Of a stretch of DNA of 64,000 bases, positions 9,501 through 20,137 are shown in pieces (positions within the stretch are counted from its first letter, which is position 1; every line of letters starts with the position of its first letter). The notes beneath the pieces were generated by a model. It was given only the letters and a program-made list of their open reading frames with translations, did no database searches and was not told the origin of the DNA. The DNA is taken from NCBI GenBank assembly GCA_956465555.1, contig OY101128.1, forward strand, positions 744,001-808,000. Direction: 5' to 3'. The DNA comes from Nitzschia sp. pyKryTriq1. Its lineage: Eukaryota > Bacillariophyta > Bacillariophyceae > Bacillariales > Bacillariaceae. Position numbers and translations under genes: made by a program.

Positions 9501-11774
9501 GCGGCCATCACGTTGAGTTCTGCATCATCGGCAGCAAATCCAGAGCCCAATCCCCCGAGGGCGTATGCTGCACGAATGAGTACAGGGTAACCAATCTTGT
9601 TGGCAGCTACCATTGCTTCCTCAACGCTAGTCGCACTGTAAGACAAGGCGATTGTTTCATCAATTTCCTTCAATTTCTCGCTGAAAATTTCGCGATCCTC
9701 GGTTGCTTCAATAACTGGAATCTGCGTGCCGAGAACCTGTACCCCAGCCTTCTGGAGTTCTCCACGACGCCAGAGCTCCACCCCAACATTCAAAGCAGTT
9801 TGTCCACCCATACTGACAATAATACCGTCGGGCTTCTCCTTGTGGATGATATCCATGACAATCTCAGGTCGGATCGGCAAAAAGTATACACGGTCAGCGC
9901 CACGGTAGGCTTCATCCTTTTCTTGTGAAGTTTGAACTGTTGCGATATTTGGATTAATAAGGATGACCTCGATGTTTTCTTCTTTCAGAGCTTTGATGCA
10001 TTGACTTCCTGAATAATCGAATTCTCCAGCTTGTCCGATGGAGAGACCCCCACTTCCAACCAGCAAGACCTTTTTGTAAATCTTGCGTTGGTAGCTCAAC
10101 CCATCTTGCAATACTACTGGCTGGGTTTCACCGCGAGTTTCACCGACAAATTTTTGAAAGAGAAAGGCTGTATCAAAGGGTCCTCCACTTGCTTCGGGGT
10201 GAAATTGCACACTGAAGAAGGGCTTGGTAGTGTGAATAATACCCTCGTTGGTTTGGTCGTTGGCATTGATAAAGAGTGGTTTCCACAAAGGGGGCAAGGA
10301 GTCGCTATCCACGGCGTAACCATGATTCTGTGGCGTAATGTAGCACCTTCCCGTCCTCAAGTCCACGCAAGGCTGGTTCATACCACGGTTACCGTACTTG
10401 AGTTTGTAGGTCTTGGCCCCCGCAGCCAGTGCCAAGAGCTGACTTCCCAGACAAATGCCAAAGATGGGTCGAGGCGGAGATAATTCCAAAGCATACTTGA
10501 TAGAGGTAATGGTATCCGCGCACATGGTGGGGTCTCCGGGTCCATTCGAAAGAAAGAGCCCTTCCCATTCAATATTTTCCGGATTTGCCTCAAGATCATA
10601 GTTGAAAGGCACTACCGTCAACTCCACCTTGTGGGTGTCCACCAGGTATCGAATAATATTGTACTTCATTCCACAATCGTAGGCAATAATTTTTGGAGTT
10701 TGACCTTTTCCATAAACAACAATTTCCTTAGTCGAAACTTCATCCACAAGATTGCGTTTGTTGGGATCTTCAAACATGTCATCCGATGCGGGGCGCCCGA
10801 AATTTTCGTCGTTGCCCGAGTTCTAACATTATGTCGCAAAAAAAGAAAAGAAATCAACGAATTATTGAGTCCGCGAACTTCCACGGCGAAACAAAAAATC
10901 CGAATCATGGACCATACAGGTTGTTTCAGATTGTTTCACAGAAGCAATTTTCTACTCACCACTTCCAAACGTCCGACAATTGTTCCATGTTCTCGCAACG
11001 TTTTGGTCAACTCACGAGTGTCGACGCCGTAGACGGCAGGGATGTTGTATGCCTTGAGCCATGTCGCCAATGACTTTTGCGCCGCCCAGTGAGAATGCTC
11101 CCACGAATAGCTCGACACAACAAGCCCAGCAATGTGGATCTCCTTGCTCTCGAAATAGAGAGGCAAACCATGCTCATCTTTAATGCTTTCGTCGGGGACG
11201 CCGTAATTTCCAATCAAAGGGTAGGTCAAAACCAGAATTTGGCCGCGGTAACTGGGATCTGTCAAAGCTTCTGGGTATCCCACCATCCCCGTGTTAAAGA
11301 CGACTTCTCCAGAGACGGACACTGCCGCTCCAAAGTTCTTGGCAGGGATCGGGTTGGAACCATCGGCCAGGTACAACAGGGCATCTTCACCCTGTGCAAG
11401 ACGAAAAAAAATGATGGACGGATTTGGAAAGGTTCATCGGACAAGGTGAGGATTGGATTTGGGAAATTCCTATTGGAGGGTAATGTCACGTATAATTTAC
11501 TAGCCATTTTGCTACAGATTCTGGAAAGAGGGAATCCTGACACACTCGCGACTGAAAAAGGGACTCATGCACAACCCAGCTTCGTCAACCATCCAGAAAA
11601 CAATGATCCTCGTACCTTGTTGTCCAAACAGGCGATCATGCTGCCTTCGCTGGACATTTTTCTCCTACTATCAGAGTCTCTGTTTGAGTGCAACAAAGAG
11701 AAAGAAAAGGATTGCGAATGGATTCCAAAGGTTGCTATTACAATCAGTAACCTCGTCAAGAAATGACGGCTCAT
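6503..11774 (-). CDS. Carbamoyl-phosphate synthase, fused glutaminase and synthetase
   Basis: Five exons on the minus strand: 11774-11616, 11391-10960, 10822-8576, 8505-7186 and 7114-6503. All junctions are phase 0 and the product is 1589 residues. It makes carbamoyl phosphate from glutamine, bicarbonate and 2 ATP. Order: hydrophobic N-terminal presequence; small-subunit N-domain (about 54-200); class I glutaminase with catalytic Cys in GICLGSQ (about C321) and His/Glu in FHPEA (about H405, E407); two ATP-grasp halves (from about 447); and the C-terminal MGS-like allosteric domain. There is no ATCase or DHOase, so this is not the animal CAD form. Diatoms are known for a unitary CPS feeding a mitochondrial urea cycle and a second CPS for pyrimidines. 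Domains alone do not say which this is. The N-terminus ([19 protein letters not shown]) looks more like a signal peptide than a classical mitochondrial presequence, so location is open. Confidence 0.92.
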
Positions 11775-12447
11775 TCACCTTTTTTGTTCTATCAGCGGTT
11801 CGTTGGGTTGGTGACAAGCCCATCAAACTCTCGTGTGTCGGAGGGAGAGCGCGGGCTCACCAAACTCCGTCAAAAAGCGAATGGTTCGGGAGCGGTCCTG
11901 CGCGGGCAACGAAAAGATGGCGCGAAATGATGACGTCGTCAAACGGACAGACGGCAACGACACATCATGATGTTCTGAAAATGCCGCAATTTCGTGGCCG
12001 ATGATTTCTCGATGCAATCTCTATATCGGTAGTACTACAAGTACTGGTAGCTGCTCTACCGGTATACTACCTGCAGTAGCGAGTAGAATCTACCAGTACT
12101 CTACTCGTAGAGAGCTCCAGCAGATGACAGAGTTGGCCAGAATATCTGCTAGAGACAGTATAGATACTAGAAATTCCAGAAGCAGGAGCAGCGTTATCTG
12201 CTGTTTGATTGGGACTACTGTGTGATATTATGATACTGCTCTAGTAGAGATGCGATATTGCCCGATACTTCTCTACTTTTATTTCTAATGAGTTCCAGGC
12301 AGGCACACTGACAAACTCTAGTATACGAGTCCCTACTCCCTGTCTGAATCATCTTCCAATCAGCCCAACCATGACACGGTGTGTACTAACAGCATGACAA
12401 TACTGCAGAACGATCATTTTCCCTATTTATAGCTTCCATATATACTT
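11775..12447. other. Intergenic, 673 bp
   Basis: Upstream of the carbamoyl-phosphate synthase and downstream of the MTD1-like gene. No gene seen. 12025-12135 is dense in short TAC/GTA words (AGTACTACAAGTACTGGTAG, TACCGGTA at 12057-12064, CTACTCGTAGAG). Confidence 0.6.
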
Positions 12448-13765
12448 CTAATGCTTCAAGGCTCGTATCATCTCTACGAACAAGATGGCAGTGACAACTC
12501 CCGCTGTGTACCAGTTCAATCGGTTAGCGGTCAATGCTTCCTTGTCTACCAAAGCTTGGTGCTGATTCTCAGCACCGGGAGCATGGAATTGTTCGTACAG
12601 ACGCATCAAGTTGCGCTCCAACATGGCAACCGTAACCTTTCCGACCATTGGAACATAGACAACTCCCGGGATTTTCAAAAGAGATTCTTCGTCAACATTT
12701 TTGAACGACGCTACATTGACGACCGTCGAGTTCGGTTGGATCCATTCCGTCGGCAACCGATAGGATTTGACAGGAACTCCTGTCACCACCACTGACGACT
12801 GCAATCAAAAGATATGTACAATATTCTCACTGTAAGAGGAGTCATGATCCACCTCGTCGTCGAATCTGATGGAAATTATGAGCTTACCTTGCGCACACAA
12901 GATTCAGGGGTCTCCTCTGGACACGGATGCAACCGACCTCCGGTAAACTTGTAGATGCTGTTGATGTCCACGGAATACACTTCAGCCCCATCGTTTGCCA
13001 GCATGGCTGCTAGAGGACGCCCGACGATTTCACTTCGATTAATCACCGTCACAATCTTCCCCTCCAATTTTCTGCCGACGGGTTTTTCTTCGTCATAACA
13101 CCCTGGACATTGCTCCAAAATCTTGACGACACTCAAGGCCGTGCAAGGCAATAGGCACTTTTGTTTGTTGGTTGGGTAGTCCAAGAATCGTACATTGCGG
13201 TAAAGGTTGCTTCGATAAGTATGGCAGAGGCCTTCGACATCACATTTGAAAGAAACCGAATCTCGAAGATAGTCATCTTGCGACGCGCCGCTGAAGGATT
13301 CCTCCTGCCCAAAGATAGGATAGTAAACAATAATTCCGTGCACACGAGGGTCATCATTTGCATCGATAAGCGCCGCCTCCACGTCAATAGGATCGTCAAC
13401 TGTTCGCAATTCATACCGCAGACCGTCGTTTTGGCATGCCTTGCCCGTCCATTCGGCGTATTGCCTGGCAGCAGGATCTTTGTTCGCCAGCAGTCCGATA
13501 AGAAGAGGAGGCTCTATACGATCATGCATTACACAAAATTTGGAAAAAGGCGATGAAAATCGATCAGTCTTCTCTGCAAATACGATTCGTTCTTCAATAA
13601 AATCGACGACGTACCCACTCCCAAGTTCTTCATTTTCTCCACCTTGGCTTTGATTTCATCTCGAAAGGGCTTGGCTACCACGCCAGCATTTACTTTGAAT
13701 CCTTTCGTTGGATCTGCGACAATAAGTGGCTTGGAAGATGCCGACGACGATGATGATTCAGTCAT
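12448..13765 (-). CDS. MTD1: NAD-dependent methylenetetrahydrofolate dehydrogenase, MTD1-like, with C-terminal membrane helix
   Basis: Exons 13765-13615, 13513-12888 and 12798-12448 (introns of 101 and 89 bp) give 375 residues. Splicing joins NLGVE to PPLLIGLLANKDPAARQYA. This matches yeast Mtd1 (NAD-dependent 5,10-methylene-THF dehydrogenase of cytosolic one-carbon metabolism) throughout: DVEGLCHTYRSNLYRNVRFLD, INRSEIVGRPLAAMLANDGA in the dinucleotide site, and the closing YVPMVGKVTVAMLERNLMRL. After the last conserved residues there is an extra tail of about 45 residues ending NWYTAGVVTAILFVEMIRAL-KH, which reads as a single hydrophobic helix with a basic end, i.e. a possible tail anchor. 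Yeast Mtd1 lacks this. The first exon begins with a Ser-rich leader. An alternative acceptor (TTTGCAG at about 13575) would add about 20 residues and fits the family less well. Confidence 0.85.
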
Positions 13766-14191
13766 GTTCTGCTCTTTTTGCTAGAATTCGAAGTCCGATG
13801 ATTCGTTGCTTCTTGCTAGGAGCAATGTCTGTTGTTTGTTATATACAGTAGAAAAATGATTTTGTTGTCGGATCTCTGTGAACTGCTGTGAGCTCGGAGC
13901 AGAACATTCGCCCGTCGCCCGTCCTTTTCTGCCTTTTCTGTTTTGATGGCGATGGGTTCGTCCGTCTTGTTTCGGTTTTGTTGCCAACAGATACAGAAGT
14001 TGAAGATGGTGAGATATAGAATTCCTGATTCCGTCGTCCCTTTTGATCCTTTGAGTCGTCGTATGTGCCACGGCGACATACAGTACTTGTACAGTACCGA
14101 TACAGTACGTAGTATGCTGTCTATACTTTATCGTGTTTATTATATTTTAATATTATTTCATTGAAAGGCAACGACCCTTCATCCATCTCTA
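13766..14191. other. Intergenic, 426 bp
   Basis: 5' flank of the MTD1-like gene and 3' flank of the TPR gene. Contains GTAC-rich words at 14081-14110 (ACAGTACTTGTACAGTACCG) and an A/T-rich stretch after it. No gene seen. Confidence 0.6.
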
Positions 14192-16354
14192 TTACTCACC
14201 GAACGCCGCGGCTTTTCGCAACATACTCGATTTGGATACACGCCCATGCTCTGTCCCATCAAACGAAGTTGTGAGCGCCTTTTCAAAATCTCCGAGTTTG
14301 AAATGAATACGACCCTGAGCCTTCTTCGTTTCCCGAATCTGGTTCGAGATTTCCCTCTGAGTAGTTGCGTGGTTAGCACACATGCGATGGGTCTCCTGAT
14401 TACAGTGTGGACATTTGGTAATGGCAAAGTGACACTCTTGCAGAACAGCAAGCTCTATTTGTAGTGCCTTGTGCAGTTTCATCAAAGCCATCTTATGCTC
14501 TCCGAGGCCTTCATCGTACAATTTGGAAAGTTCGTGTAGTACACGGCTCACGCTCAGGTGATGTCGTCCCAACTCTGCCTCTGTAATCTCCAACTCCCGC
14601 GTGAAGTATGAAATCGCTAAGCGAACATGCTTGAGGCGTACGCAGAGTCGTCCTAGCGTGTACAAGAGCTTTGCCTTTTCAGCGGGGTTTACCACCTCCT
14701 CAAGAGCATCTTGGTAAACTCGGAGAGATTCTGACATGCGTCCAAGTCGGCAATAGACATCGCCCTTTGTTTGCAAAAGTTGAAGACGAATCGAGGACTC
14801 GGCCGAGTCCAGTGACGAGGCAGCCGCTTCCAGCTGTTCGAGGGCCATACCTAGTTGCTTAGAAACGAGATGAATGTGCGCCATTTTGCAGTAGAGAGAA
14901 GCATGCTTCTCAATGGGAGAGCTCTTGAGAAGTTCTTGATAGGCTTCCAGGGCAAGAGAGTCCTGTCCTTGAGAATTGTATTCCGTGGCCAGAAGCTCGA
15001 GAACTTGAGTGTACATGACCATATCGCGCTTCTGGGCGTCTACAAGTTGCAAGTACTTCACAGTAGCTTGGAGATGTTGGAGAGCTTCTCCTTGCCGATT
15101 GGTATCCAATTTCTGGCTTGCAATTTGGAAATGAATGGTAGCAAATTGCTCTGGACTGGGAGCTTGCTCTCCGGGCATGTCTGCGAGGCGCGACGCCACG
15201 AGGATCGAGAGTTCCCAGGCCTCGGCTTCGACCAACAGTTCCAATAAGGGCTTGGAGCAACTCCACCATGTTGGCTGAACAAACGTCGGTTTGATGCGAT
15301 GTAGGTATCGTACAGCCGCTTTCCGGTGGTGGTTGACTCCTTTTTCAATGTCTTCAGGTTTGATCGTTTGCCTTCCGTCATCATTATCATTATATTGATG
15401 TTGTCGTTGAGAAGCTTGCAAATGAAGGTCCACAAGGATGCAGAGAATCTCTGTCTTGTTGGCTAGCGTGTCATTATTGTCCTCTGCCAAGGCTAGACAC
15501 TCCACCCACTGCGAGATAGCATCTTCAATCTGACCACTCTTGTGGAGATCGTCCGCCCGACGTTGCAAGGTGGCCTGCATCTCTTCGTATTCCTTTCCCT
15601 CCATAAACGTGTCTTCGAATTCGAGGTCTATCGAATCGCGACTACCTCGGCGCTGCTTCGTCGAGGAGCCCGATGGTGGTCCATCTCCACTAAACCTTCG
15701 CAGAACACCACGTAGACCTCCTATCGGTGACGGAGACGAGAGATTTCTGGAAGAAGCAGCAGCAGCAGCAGCAGCAGGAGATTTTGATTTCCTCCTGGAA
15801 GGCATCTCGCCCAATTCCATGGTGGCTCGGCGCAGATTCCGAGGAGGAGCCGGAGAGGCTGAATCACACGTGTCCGGTTCATCGTCGGTCATCCGGCTCA
15901 CAGTCGATCCTTCTCCAGAGGTCTGAGATCGTCTTCTATTAGAGGTACTCGACAAGAAGCGCTGCAACAGGGAACCTTTGCTGTTACCTCTAATGGGCGA
16001 AAGTGGCAATGGGCTGCTATTCGATCGCTTGGTGCCGCCGCTTTCTCGGTTATCGAGGTCTACTCCGCGTCCGCACTTTGATAAATCACTGAGCGTATTA
16101 TCCATCGTGTGGGCTCGGCGAGGGCGGATGCGACGTCGTACCGACTTGTTGTTGTTGTTGATGGTGGTGGTGTTGCCAATATCTGCATCATCGACACTGG
16201 AAGTAGGATTGATCATGCGAGTGGACATGGAAGTCATCAGTTTTCGCCAGCGTTTGGGGCTTTGTGACCTCCGTCCTCCTCCTCCTCCTCCTCCTGCTGC
16301 TTCGTTGATGGAGGACATGGGCTGTAGTCCGCTTGTGCTACTATCATCCACCAT
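14192..16354 (-). CDS. TPR-repeat protein with disordered N-terminus
   Basis: Single open frame of 720 residues. The first third is basic, Ser/Arg-rich and disordered, with SQSPKRWRKLMTSMSTRM, a Gly run and an Ala run encoded by a CAG-type repeat near 15755-15775. From about residue 260 to the end there are TPR-like helical pairs, e.g. SLALEAYQELLKSSP, AKLLYTLGRLCVRLKHVRLA and LHELSKLYDEGLGEHKMALM. A kinesin-light-chain or NPHP3-like TPR is the nearest style. It is probably a scaffold, and partners are unknown. A CxxC-H-C cluster (KCPHCNQETHRMC) near residue 655 interrupts the last repeats. The stop lies inside a good donor consensus, TTCG|GTGAGTAATAG, so a further 3' exon is conceivable. Confidence 0.72.
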   Translation of the reverse strand: MVDDSSTSGLQPMSSINEAAGGGGGGGRRSQSPKRWRKLMTSMSTRMINPTSSVDDADIGNTTTINNNNKSVRRRIRPRRAHTMDNTLSDLSKCGRGVDLDNRESGGTKRSNSSPLPLSPIRGNSKGSLLQRFLSSTSNRRRSQTSGEGSTVSRMTDDEPDTCDSASPAPPRNLRRATMELGEMPSRRKSKSPAAAAAAASSRNLSSPSPIGGLRGVLRRFSGDGPPSGSSTKQRRGSRDSIDLEFEDTFMEGKEYEEMQATLQRRADDLHKSGQIEDAISQWVECLALAEDNNDTLANKTEILCILVDLHLQASQRQHQYNDNDDGRQTIKPEDIEKGVNHHRKAAVRYLHRIKPTFVQPTWWSCSKPLLELLVEAEAWELSILVASRLADMPGEQAPSPEQFATIHFQIASQKLDTNRQGEALQHLQATVKYLQLVDAQKRDMVMYTQVLELLATEYNSQGQDSLALEAYQELLKSSPIEKHASLYCKMAHIHLVSKQLGMALEQLEAAASSLDSAESSIRLQLLQTKGDVYCRLGRMSESLRVYQDALEEVVNPAEKAKLLYTLGRLCVRLKHVRLAISYFTRELEITEAELGRHHLSVSRVLHELSKLYDEGLGEHKMALMKLHKALQIELAVLQECHFAITKCPHCNQETHRMCANHATTQREISNQIRETKKAQGRIHFKLGDFEKALTTSFDGTEHGRVSKSSMLRKAAAFGE

Positions 16355-17575
16355 TCTTCTTCTTCTTCTTCTTCAAATACGAACGAGTGAATGCGGTTAC
16401 TCGTTTGTATGTCCACGCTCCCTCTGGGATATTTGATTTGCCGTGTACGTAGTCAATTTGACGGGACAGACCGACTCGGAGTGGGAAACTGGTTTGTCTC
16501 AAGTCTTTTTCTTTGTGCAGATGCTCTCAACTAACGACAACGTACTAAGGTTATATTCTGTAGTAACACAACTCCTTGACCATGGGATGTGTTGCTGGAT
16601 GATTTATTCGATAGCCAAAGAGAAGTTAACGTCAGTGTCTGTTGTAGTAGTAGTACAGTAGTAGACACTACAACTTCCTCTCTTGCTTGGTTGGTTATTC
16701 TGTTGTGCGTATTGCGTATTGCGTATTGCGTATTGCGTATTGCGTATTGCGTATTGCGAAGCACACACAATAAGCAGCAAGGCAAGCAAAATAAGCAAGG
16801 GCAAAATGGTGGTCGGTGCGTTCCAAAAGCGAGCCCTGCATGCCTTACATATTTCCCCGTCCTTTTCTACCGCTACAGCTAGCAGCCGCAAGAATGCCCG
16901 CGAAACGCAACGGAGGACAGAGTGAGCAGGGCGGCGTTGGAATTCTACTGGGATCGCCGCGCCCGTGCATTACAATTCGTTGGGCCTGGCTTGAATGACC
17001 CTACGATTAGATTTACTTAACAACGGGCATTTCACTATATTATGCCCTTCAAAGCCACAATAGTATACTGTACTGGTACTGTAGCGCGAAACATGCATGC
17101 AATTTTTCTTGCTTGACGCGAATGAAAAAAAAAATACAGAGAAGAAGGGGCGAAGCGGGTGGCGCGGAAGATGTGCGCGTGTGGGCACGCCGACCGACCC
17201 ACATACAATTTTTTTAAAGAGATCGGATGGGTCCACAATGTCCGTTTTCTTTAGTGCGTGACTGAAAACGCAAAAATTTCAATTGGAAAATTCCAGCACG
17301 CTGTGAAAAGATCATAGAGTGCACGCGGTATGGCTCTTTTTCTCGTCGCTCGTCGTTCGTCGTCCGCATGTCATCTTCTTCATTCTCACTTTCATCTTCA
17401 TAGTGTATGACACCTTGACGCAGCGTCACCCACTGTACAATAAGGCAGGACAGGAAATAATATTGCACAGTATCTGAAAGAGCTATTGATAGATTCTTTT
17501 CTATCTCAGAAGGTCACAATAAGAAAGAACTGAGCGGACGACTCACTCACCAAACGACGGCTCCTCGATAGAAAA
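16355..17575. other. Intergenic between divergent genes, 1221 bp
   Basis: 5' flanks of the TPR gene (minus) and the coiled-coil gene (plus). Contains a seven-copy 7-bp satellite (16707-16758, listed separately). Several open frames run through it, but they are low complexity or lack homologous features. One on the minus strand (16970-17236) has a CCHC-like string judged to be chance. Confidence 0.6.
16707..16758 (+). repeat. 7-bp tandem repeat (GCGTATT)x7
   Basis: Seven perfect head-to-tail copies of GCGTATT followed by GCG. A 7-bp unit keeps all three frames open on both strands here, which explains the spurious open frames in this stretch. Likely length-polymorphic. Confidence 0.95.
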
Positions 17576-18887
17576 ATGAGCAATAGCCAAGAACGCAAAA
17601 TCCAAGTCAAACGAGGAAGTAAAAAGTCCAGTGGATTCAAGGTGGAACAAGGAGACGATGGGTATTATTATCGTAAGTACTGTGCTGTGCAGTAGTCTAG
17701 CTAGCTAGAGAGTGATAGGACGAATGCTCGGATTGACTGCTGGTCGGATGCGTTTTTGTTCATGCATGCATGCATATGCAAGCAACGTCTAACATCATCT
17801 GTGTTGTTTTCTGGTGGGGGTTCCATCCCTCCACAATAATGCCACATCATTCATCTATCCAGTTTTGAAAATCCCTTCCCATTGCTATAATGCCAATGTT
17901 CAGGATCAAATTCGAGAAATCAATGGAATTCGGTGGACAGATTTCGATGATGAGGATCATGCCAACGAACTCCTGGACGATCCCAAATTGAAATGTTTGT
18001 ACTTGTCGATTCTTCCAGGAGGAAAAGAGGACGATGATTCTTATTCTGAGTCGTCCGATGGTGATGGCGATCTTCAGGCTAGTGGCTCGGATATTAGTGG
18101 TGATGTGAGCATTGCAACGGATGATGTAGACGACTCCTCTAGAGCAACAGGTTCTGTGATCAACAAGGGCCCACCCTCGGTAACCGATCGGCCAAAGGAA
18201 AAACGAAACATTTTCGACAATAACAGTGTCGATGGGGATCTAGATCACGTACACGAGCACGACGACGAAGATGACCATTCTCTATCCGAGGAAGGTCGGC
18301 TCTATTGTACCATAACAAGGCGACAGCAGGCCGGAGTCGTCAATGTCAGCGATGCATCCGATCAGGAGGACGATGCGGACCAGGAATACTATGATTACGA
18401 GCAAGAAGAAAACGATGGAAACGATTATGTCAGTAGTGATAGCGAAGTGGAAGCGCAAGACTATAAAAAGAATGCTCGAAAGGAAGCAGATGATCGTATT
18501 GCCTGGCGACAACAAAAAGAAAAAGAAGCTCAAGACGCAGCTGACAAAGCCAAAGAAGAGGAGAAGGAACGCGCCCAGGCAGTCAAAAAGCGGAGGGAAG
18601 AAGATCAGAAACGAGAGGCAGCTGAACGTAGACGAAAAGATGAGTTGGCGCGAAACCGGAAGGAGGCGGAAGCACAGGGGCAAAAGCCCCAGAAGGCCAC
18701 CGTCAAAGTGGAACGAAACATTGGGCAGTATGATCTTAGTCCCAGAAAAAGTCCCAACAACAAAAAAACAGCCAACGCCTCCGGATCGGGTGGTTGGAGC
18801 AAGATCGTATCCCCAAAACCGACATCACCGAAGCCGTCAGCTGCTGGATGGAACAAGGTGTCTGCTAACCACAAAAAGAATGGATGA
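17576..18887 (+). CDS. Acidic, charged-helix protein of unknown function
   Basis: Exons 17576-17672 and 17863-18887 (190-bp GTAAGT...CCAG intron, phase 1) give 373 residues. The N-terminal 80 residues look folded (GYYYLLKIPSHCYNANVQD, REINGIRWTDFDDEDHANEL). An acidic disordered region follows, then about 90 residues alternating Lys/Arg and Glu (about 225-315: EKEAQDAADKAKEEEKERAQ ...), typical of a coiled coil or single alpha helix. The tail has two GW-K motifs, GWSKIV and GWNKVS. The family was not recognised. The first exon was picked because its splice restores a continuous N-terminal domain. The charged helix suggests a scaffold or nucleic-acid-associated protein, but that is only inference. 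Confidence 0.7.
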
Positions 18888-19194
18888 TGGGACTTTTGTT
18901 TGACGACGTACCAAATCACCATGCTTGCGATTGATTTTGGTGTGCACCATTCGCAAACTTGTAATTTTGATCTTTTCCCTACTACTACTATCTCGCTGTT
19001 CCTTGTAGCAACCGTCCTATCTGAACTAGAGTAGAAAGCGTAAAGCTGAGCAGCCTACTAGCGTAGACTACAGATCCTAGCTCGCAGCCCTAGACGAACT
19101 GCTCATGGAACCTCGAAATGAGGAATTTTCTCCTGCGAAAAGAGCCACACAACACACTGATAATTTTCCGCATTTGGTTGATAGATTTGCTAGT
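18888..19194. other. Intergenic between convergent genes, 307 bp
   Basis: Shared 3' flank of the coiled-coil gene and eL34. Nothing else seen. Confidence 0.6.
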
Positions 19195-19533
19195 TTATTT
19201 TCCAGATCGCTCTGCCAACACCTTCTTCACAGCCTTTTGTTCCTCCAAAAGGAAAGCTCTCATGATGCGAGATTTGAGGCACACGGCGCAGCACGATCCC
19301 CCATAAGGACGAGAGACAGTGCGCTCTCGCTTCTTCGTGGCGTGGTATTTGCTAGACCGGATGTGCTTGATCCCTTGCAGAGCCATTTTGCAGTCACTGC
19401 ACTTGGGTCCAGTGGTGGTCTTGTACACGCGCTTTTGCTTGAGGGAACCACCTGGAGTTCGGATAGCAGCAGACTTGTGCGACCTAGTATTGTAGGAGTG
19501 GCGTCCCACTCGCGTCCAACGATTATCAGGCAT
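19195..19533 (-). CDS. RPL34: 60S ribosomal protein eL34
   Basis: Intronless frame of 112 residues, close to the usual 115-120. Family signatures are HSYNTRSHKSAAIRTPGG near the N-terminus, the zinc-binding-type cysteines in PKCSDCKMALQGI and YGGSCCAVCLKSRIMRAF, and the closing LLEEQKAVKKVL. It is a structural protein of the cytosolic large subunit. The N-terminus (MPDNRWTRVG) is a little diverged from the usual RLTYRRR. It is transcribed away from eL36 about 600 bp upstream. Confidence 0.93.
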   Translation of the reverse strand: MPDNRWTRVGRHSYNTRSHKSAAIRTPGGSLKQKRVYKTTTGPKCSDCKMALQGIKHIRSSKYHATKKRERTVSRPYGGSCCAVCLKSRIMRAFLLEEQKAVKKVLAERSGK

Positions 19534-20137
19534 GATTGTAAATAAAAAGTGTCTGTCGAGAACAAGATAAAGAGGAGGAAAAATAATGGTGAGCGTCTAT
19601 GGGGAGGCCAGCACTAAGCATCGATGGATGATGGAAGAATGGGAGATCGGTTCCTTTTCACAGCCAATTCTTTCGCTCAATAGAAACCCTTGGTTACACC
19701 ACACTACCCGTCGCGTATTCCATTTCATCCGTTGTCCATGGTCAACTCGCGTAATCATTTCTCACCTCAAACAAAAATACAAGTAGTTATCACCACGACA
19801 ACAGAGCGATGAGATGCAGCGGCGCAGTTGTCGGCGTCGATCACGATGAGCGGCATGGTCAGTTCTCGCGGTGGTGCGGCCCAGCGCCGTAGGCTGTCGT
19901 AGATTTCTACGGCAGTCAAATTTAGTAAGTCGGTGAATTGCGTTGTAGTACTGAACCAACGTAAACCGTCTGTCCACCCCCTACCAAGATTGCCCCCACT
20001 CCTCATCCGGCGGCGTCGACCCGCCATGAAACATCTCTCGCGAGAGAGAGACAGCAACAACGCAGCCGCACCGTTCGTCGCTCGTTGCTGTTACCATCAT
20101 CTTTGTAGCTACAACAGATAATAAATAGTCTTTCACC
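19534..20137. promoter_or_regulatory. Shared divergent promoter region of eL34 and eL36
   Basis: 604 bp separate the two start codons of head-to-head ribosomal protein genes, so both promoters lie here. Minus-strand open frames at 19762-20060 have no family features. No core element could be named by eye. Confidence 0.55.

Noticed and set aside
13514-13575. Alternative acceptor for MTD1 exon 2 at about 13575
   Set aside because: Would give a 41-bp intron and add about 20 residues not found in the family. The acceptor at 13514 joins the conserved blocks directly.
16970-17236. Minus-strand frame with YYCGFEGHNIVKC resembling a zinc knuckle
   Set aside because: Single weak match in a low-quality frame within an intergenic region full of short repeats. 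No retroelement context nearby.
19767-20060. 97-residue minus-strand frame between eL34 and eL36
   Set aside because: Arg-rich, no family features, sits in the expected shared promoter.
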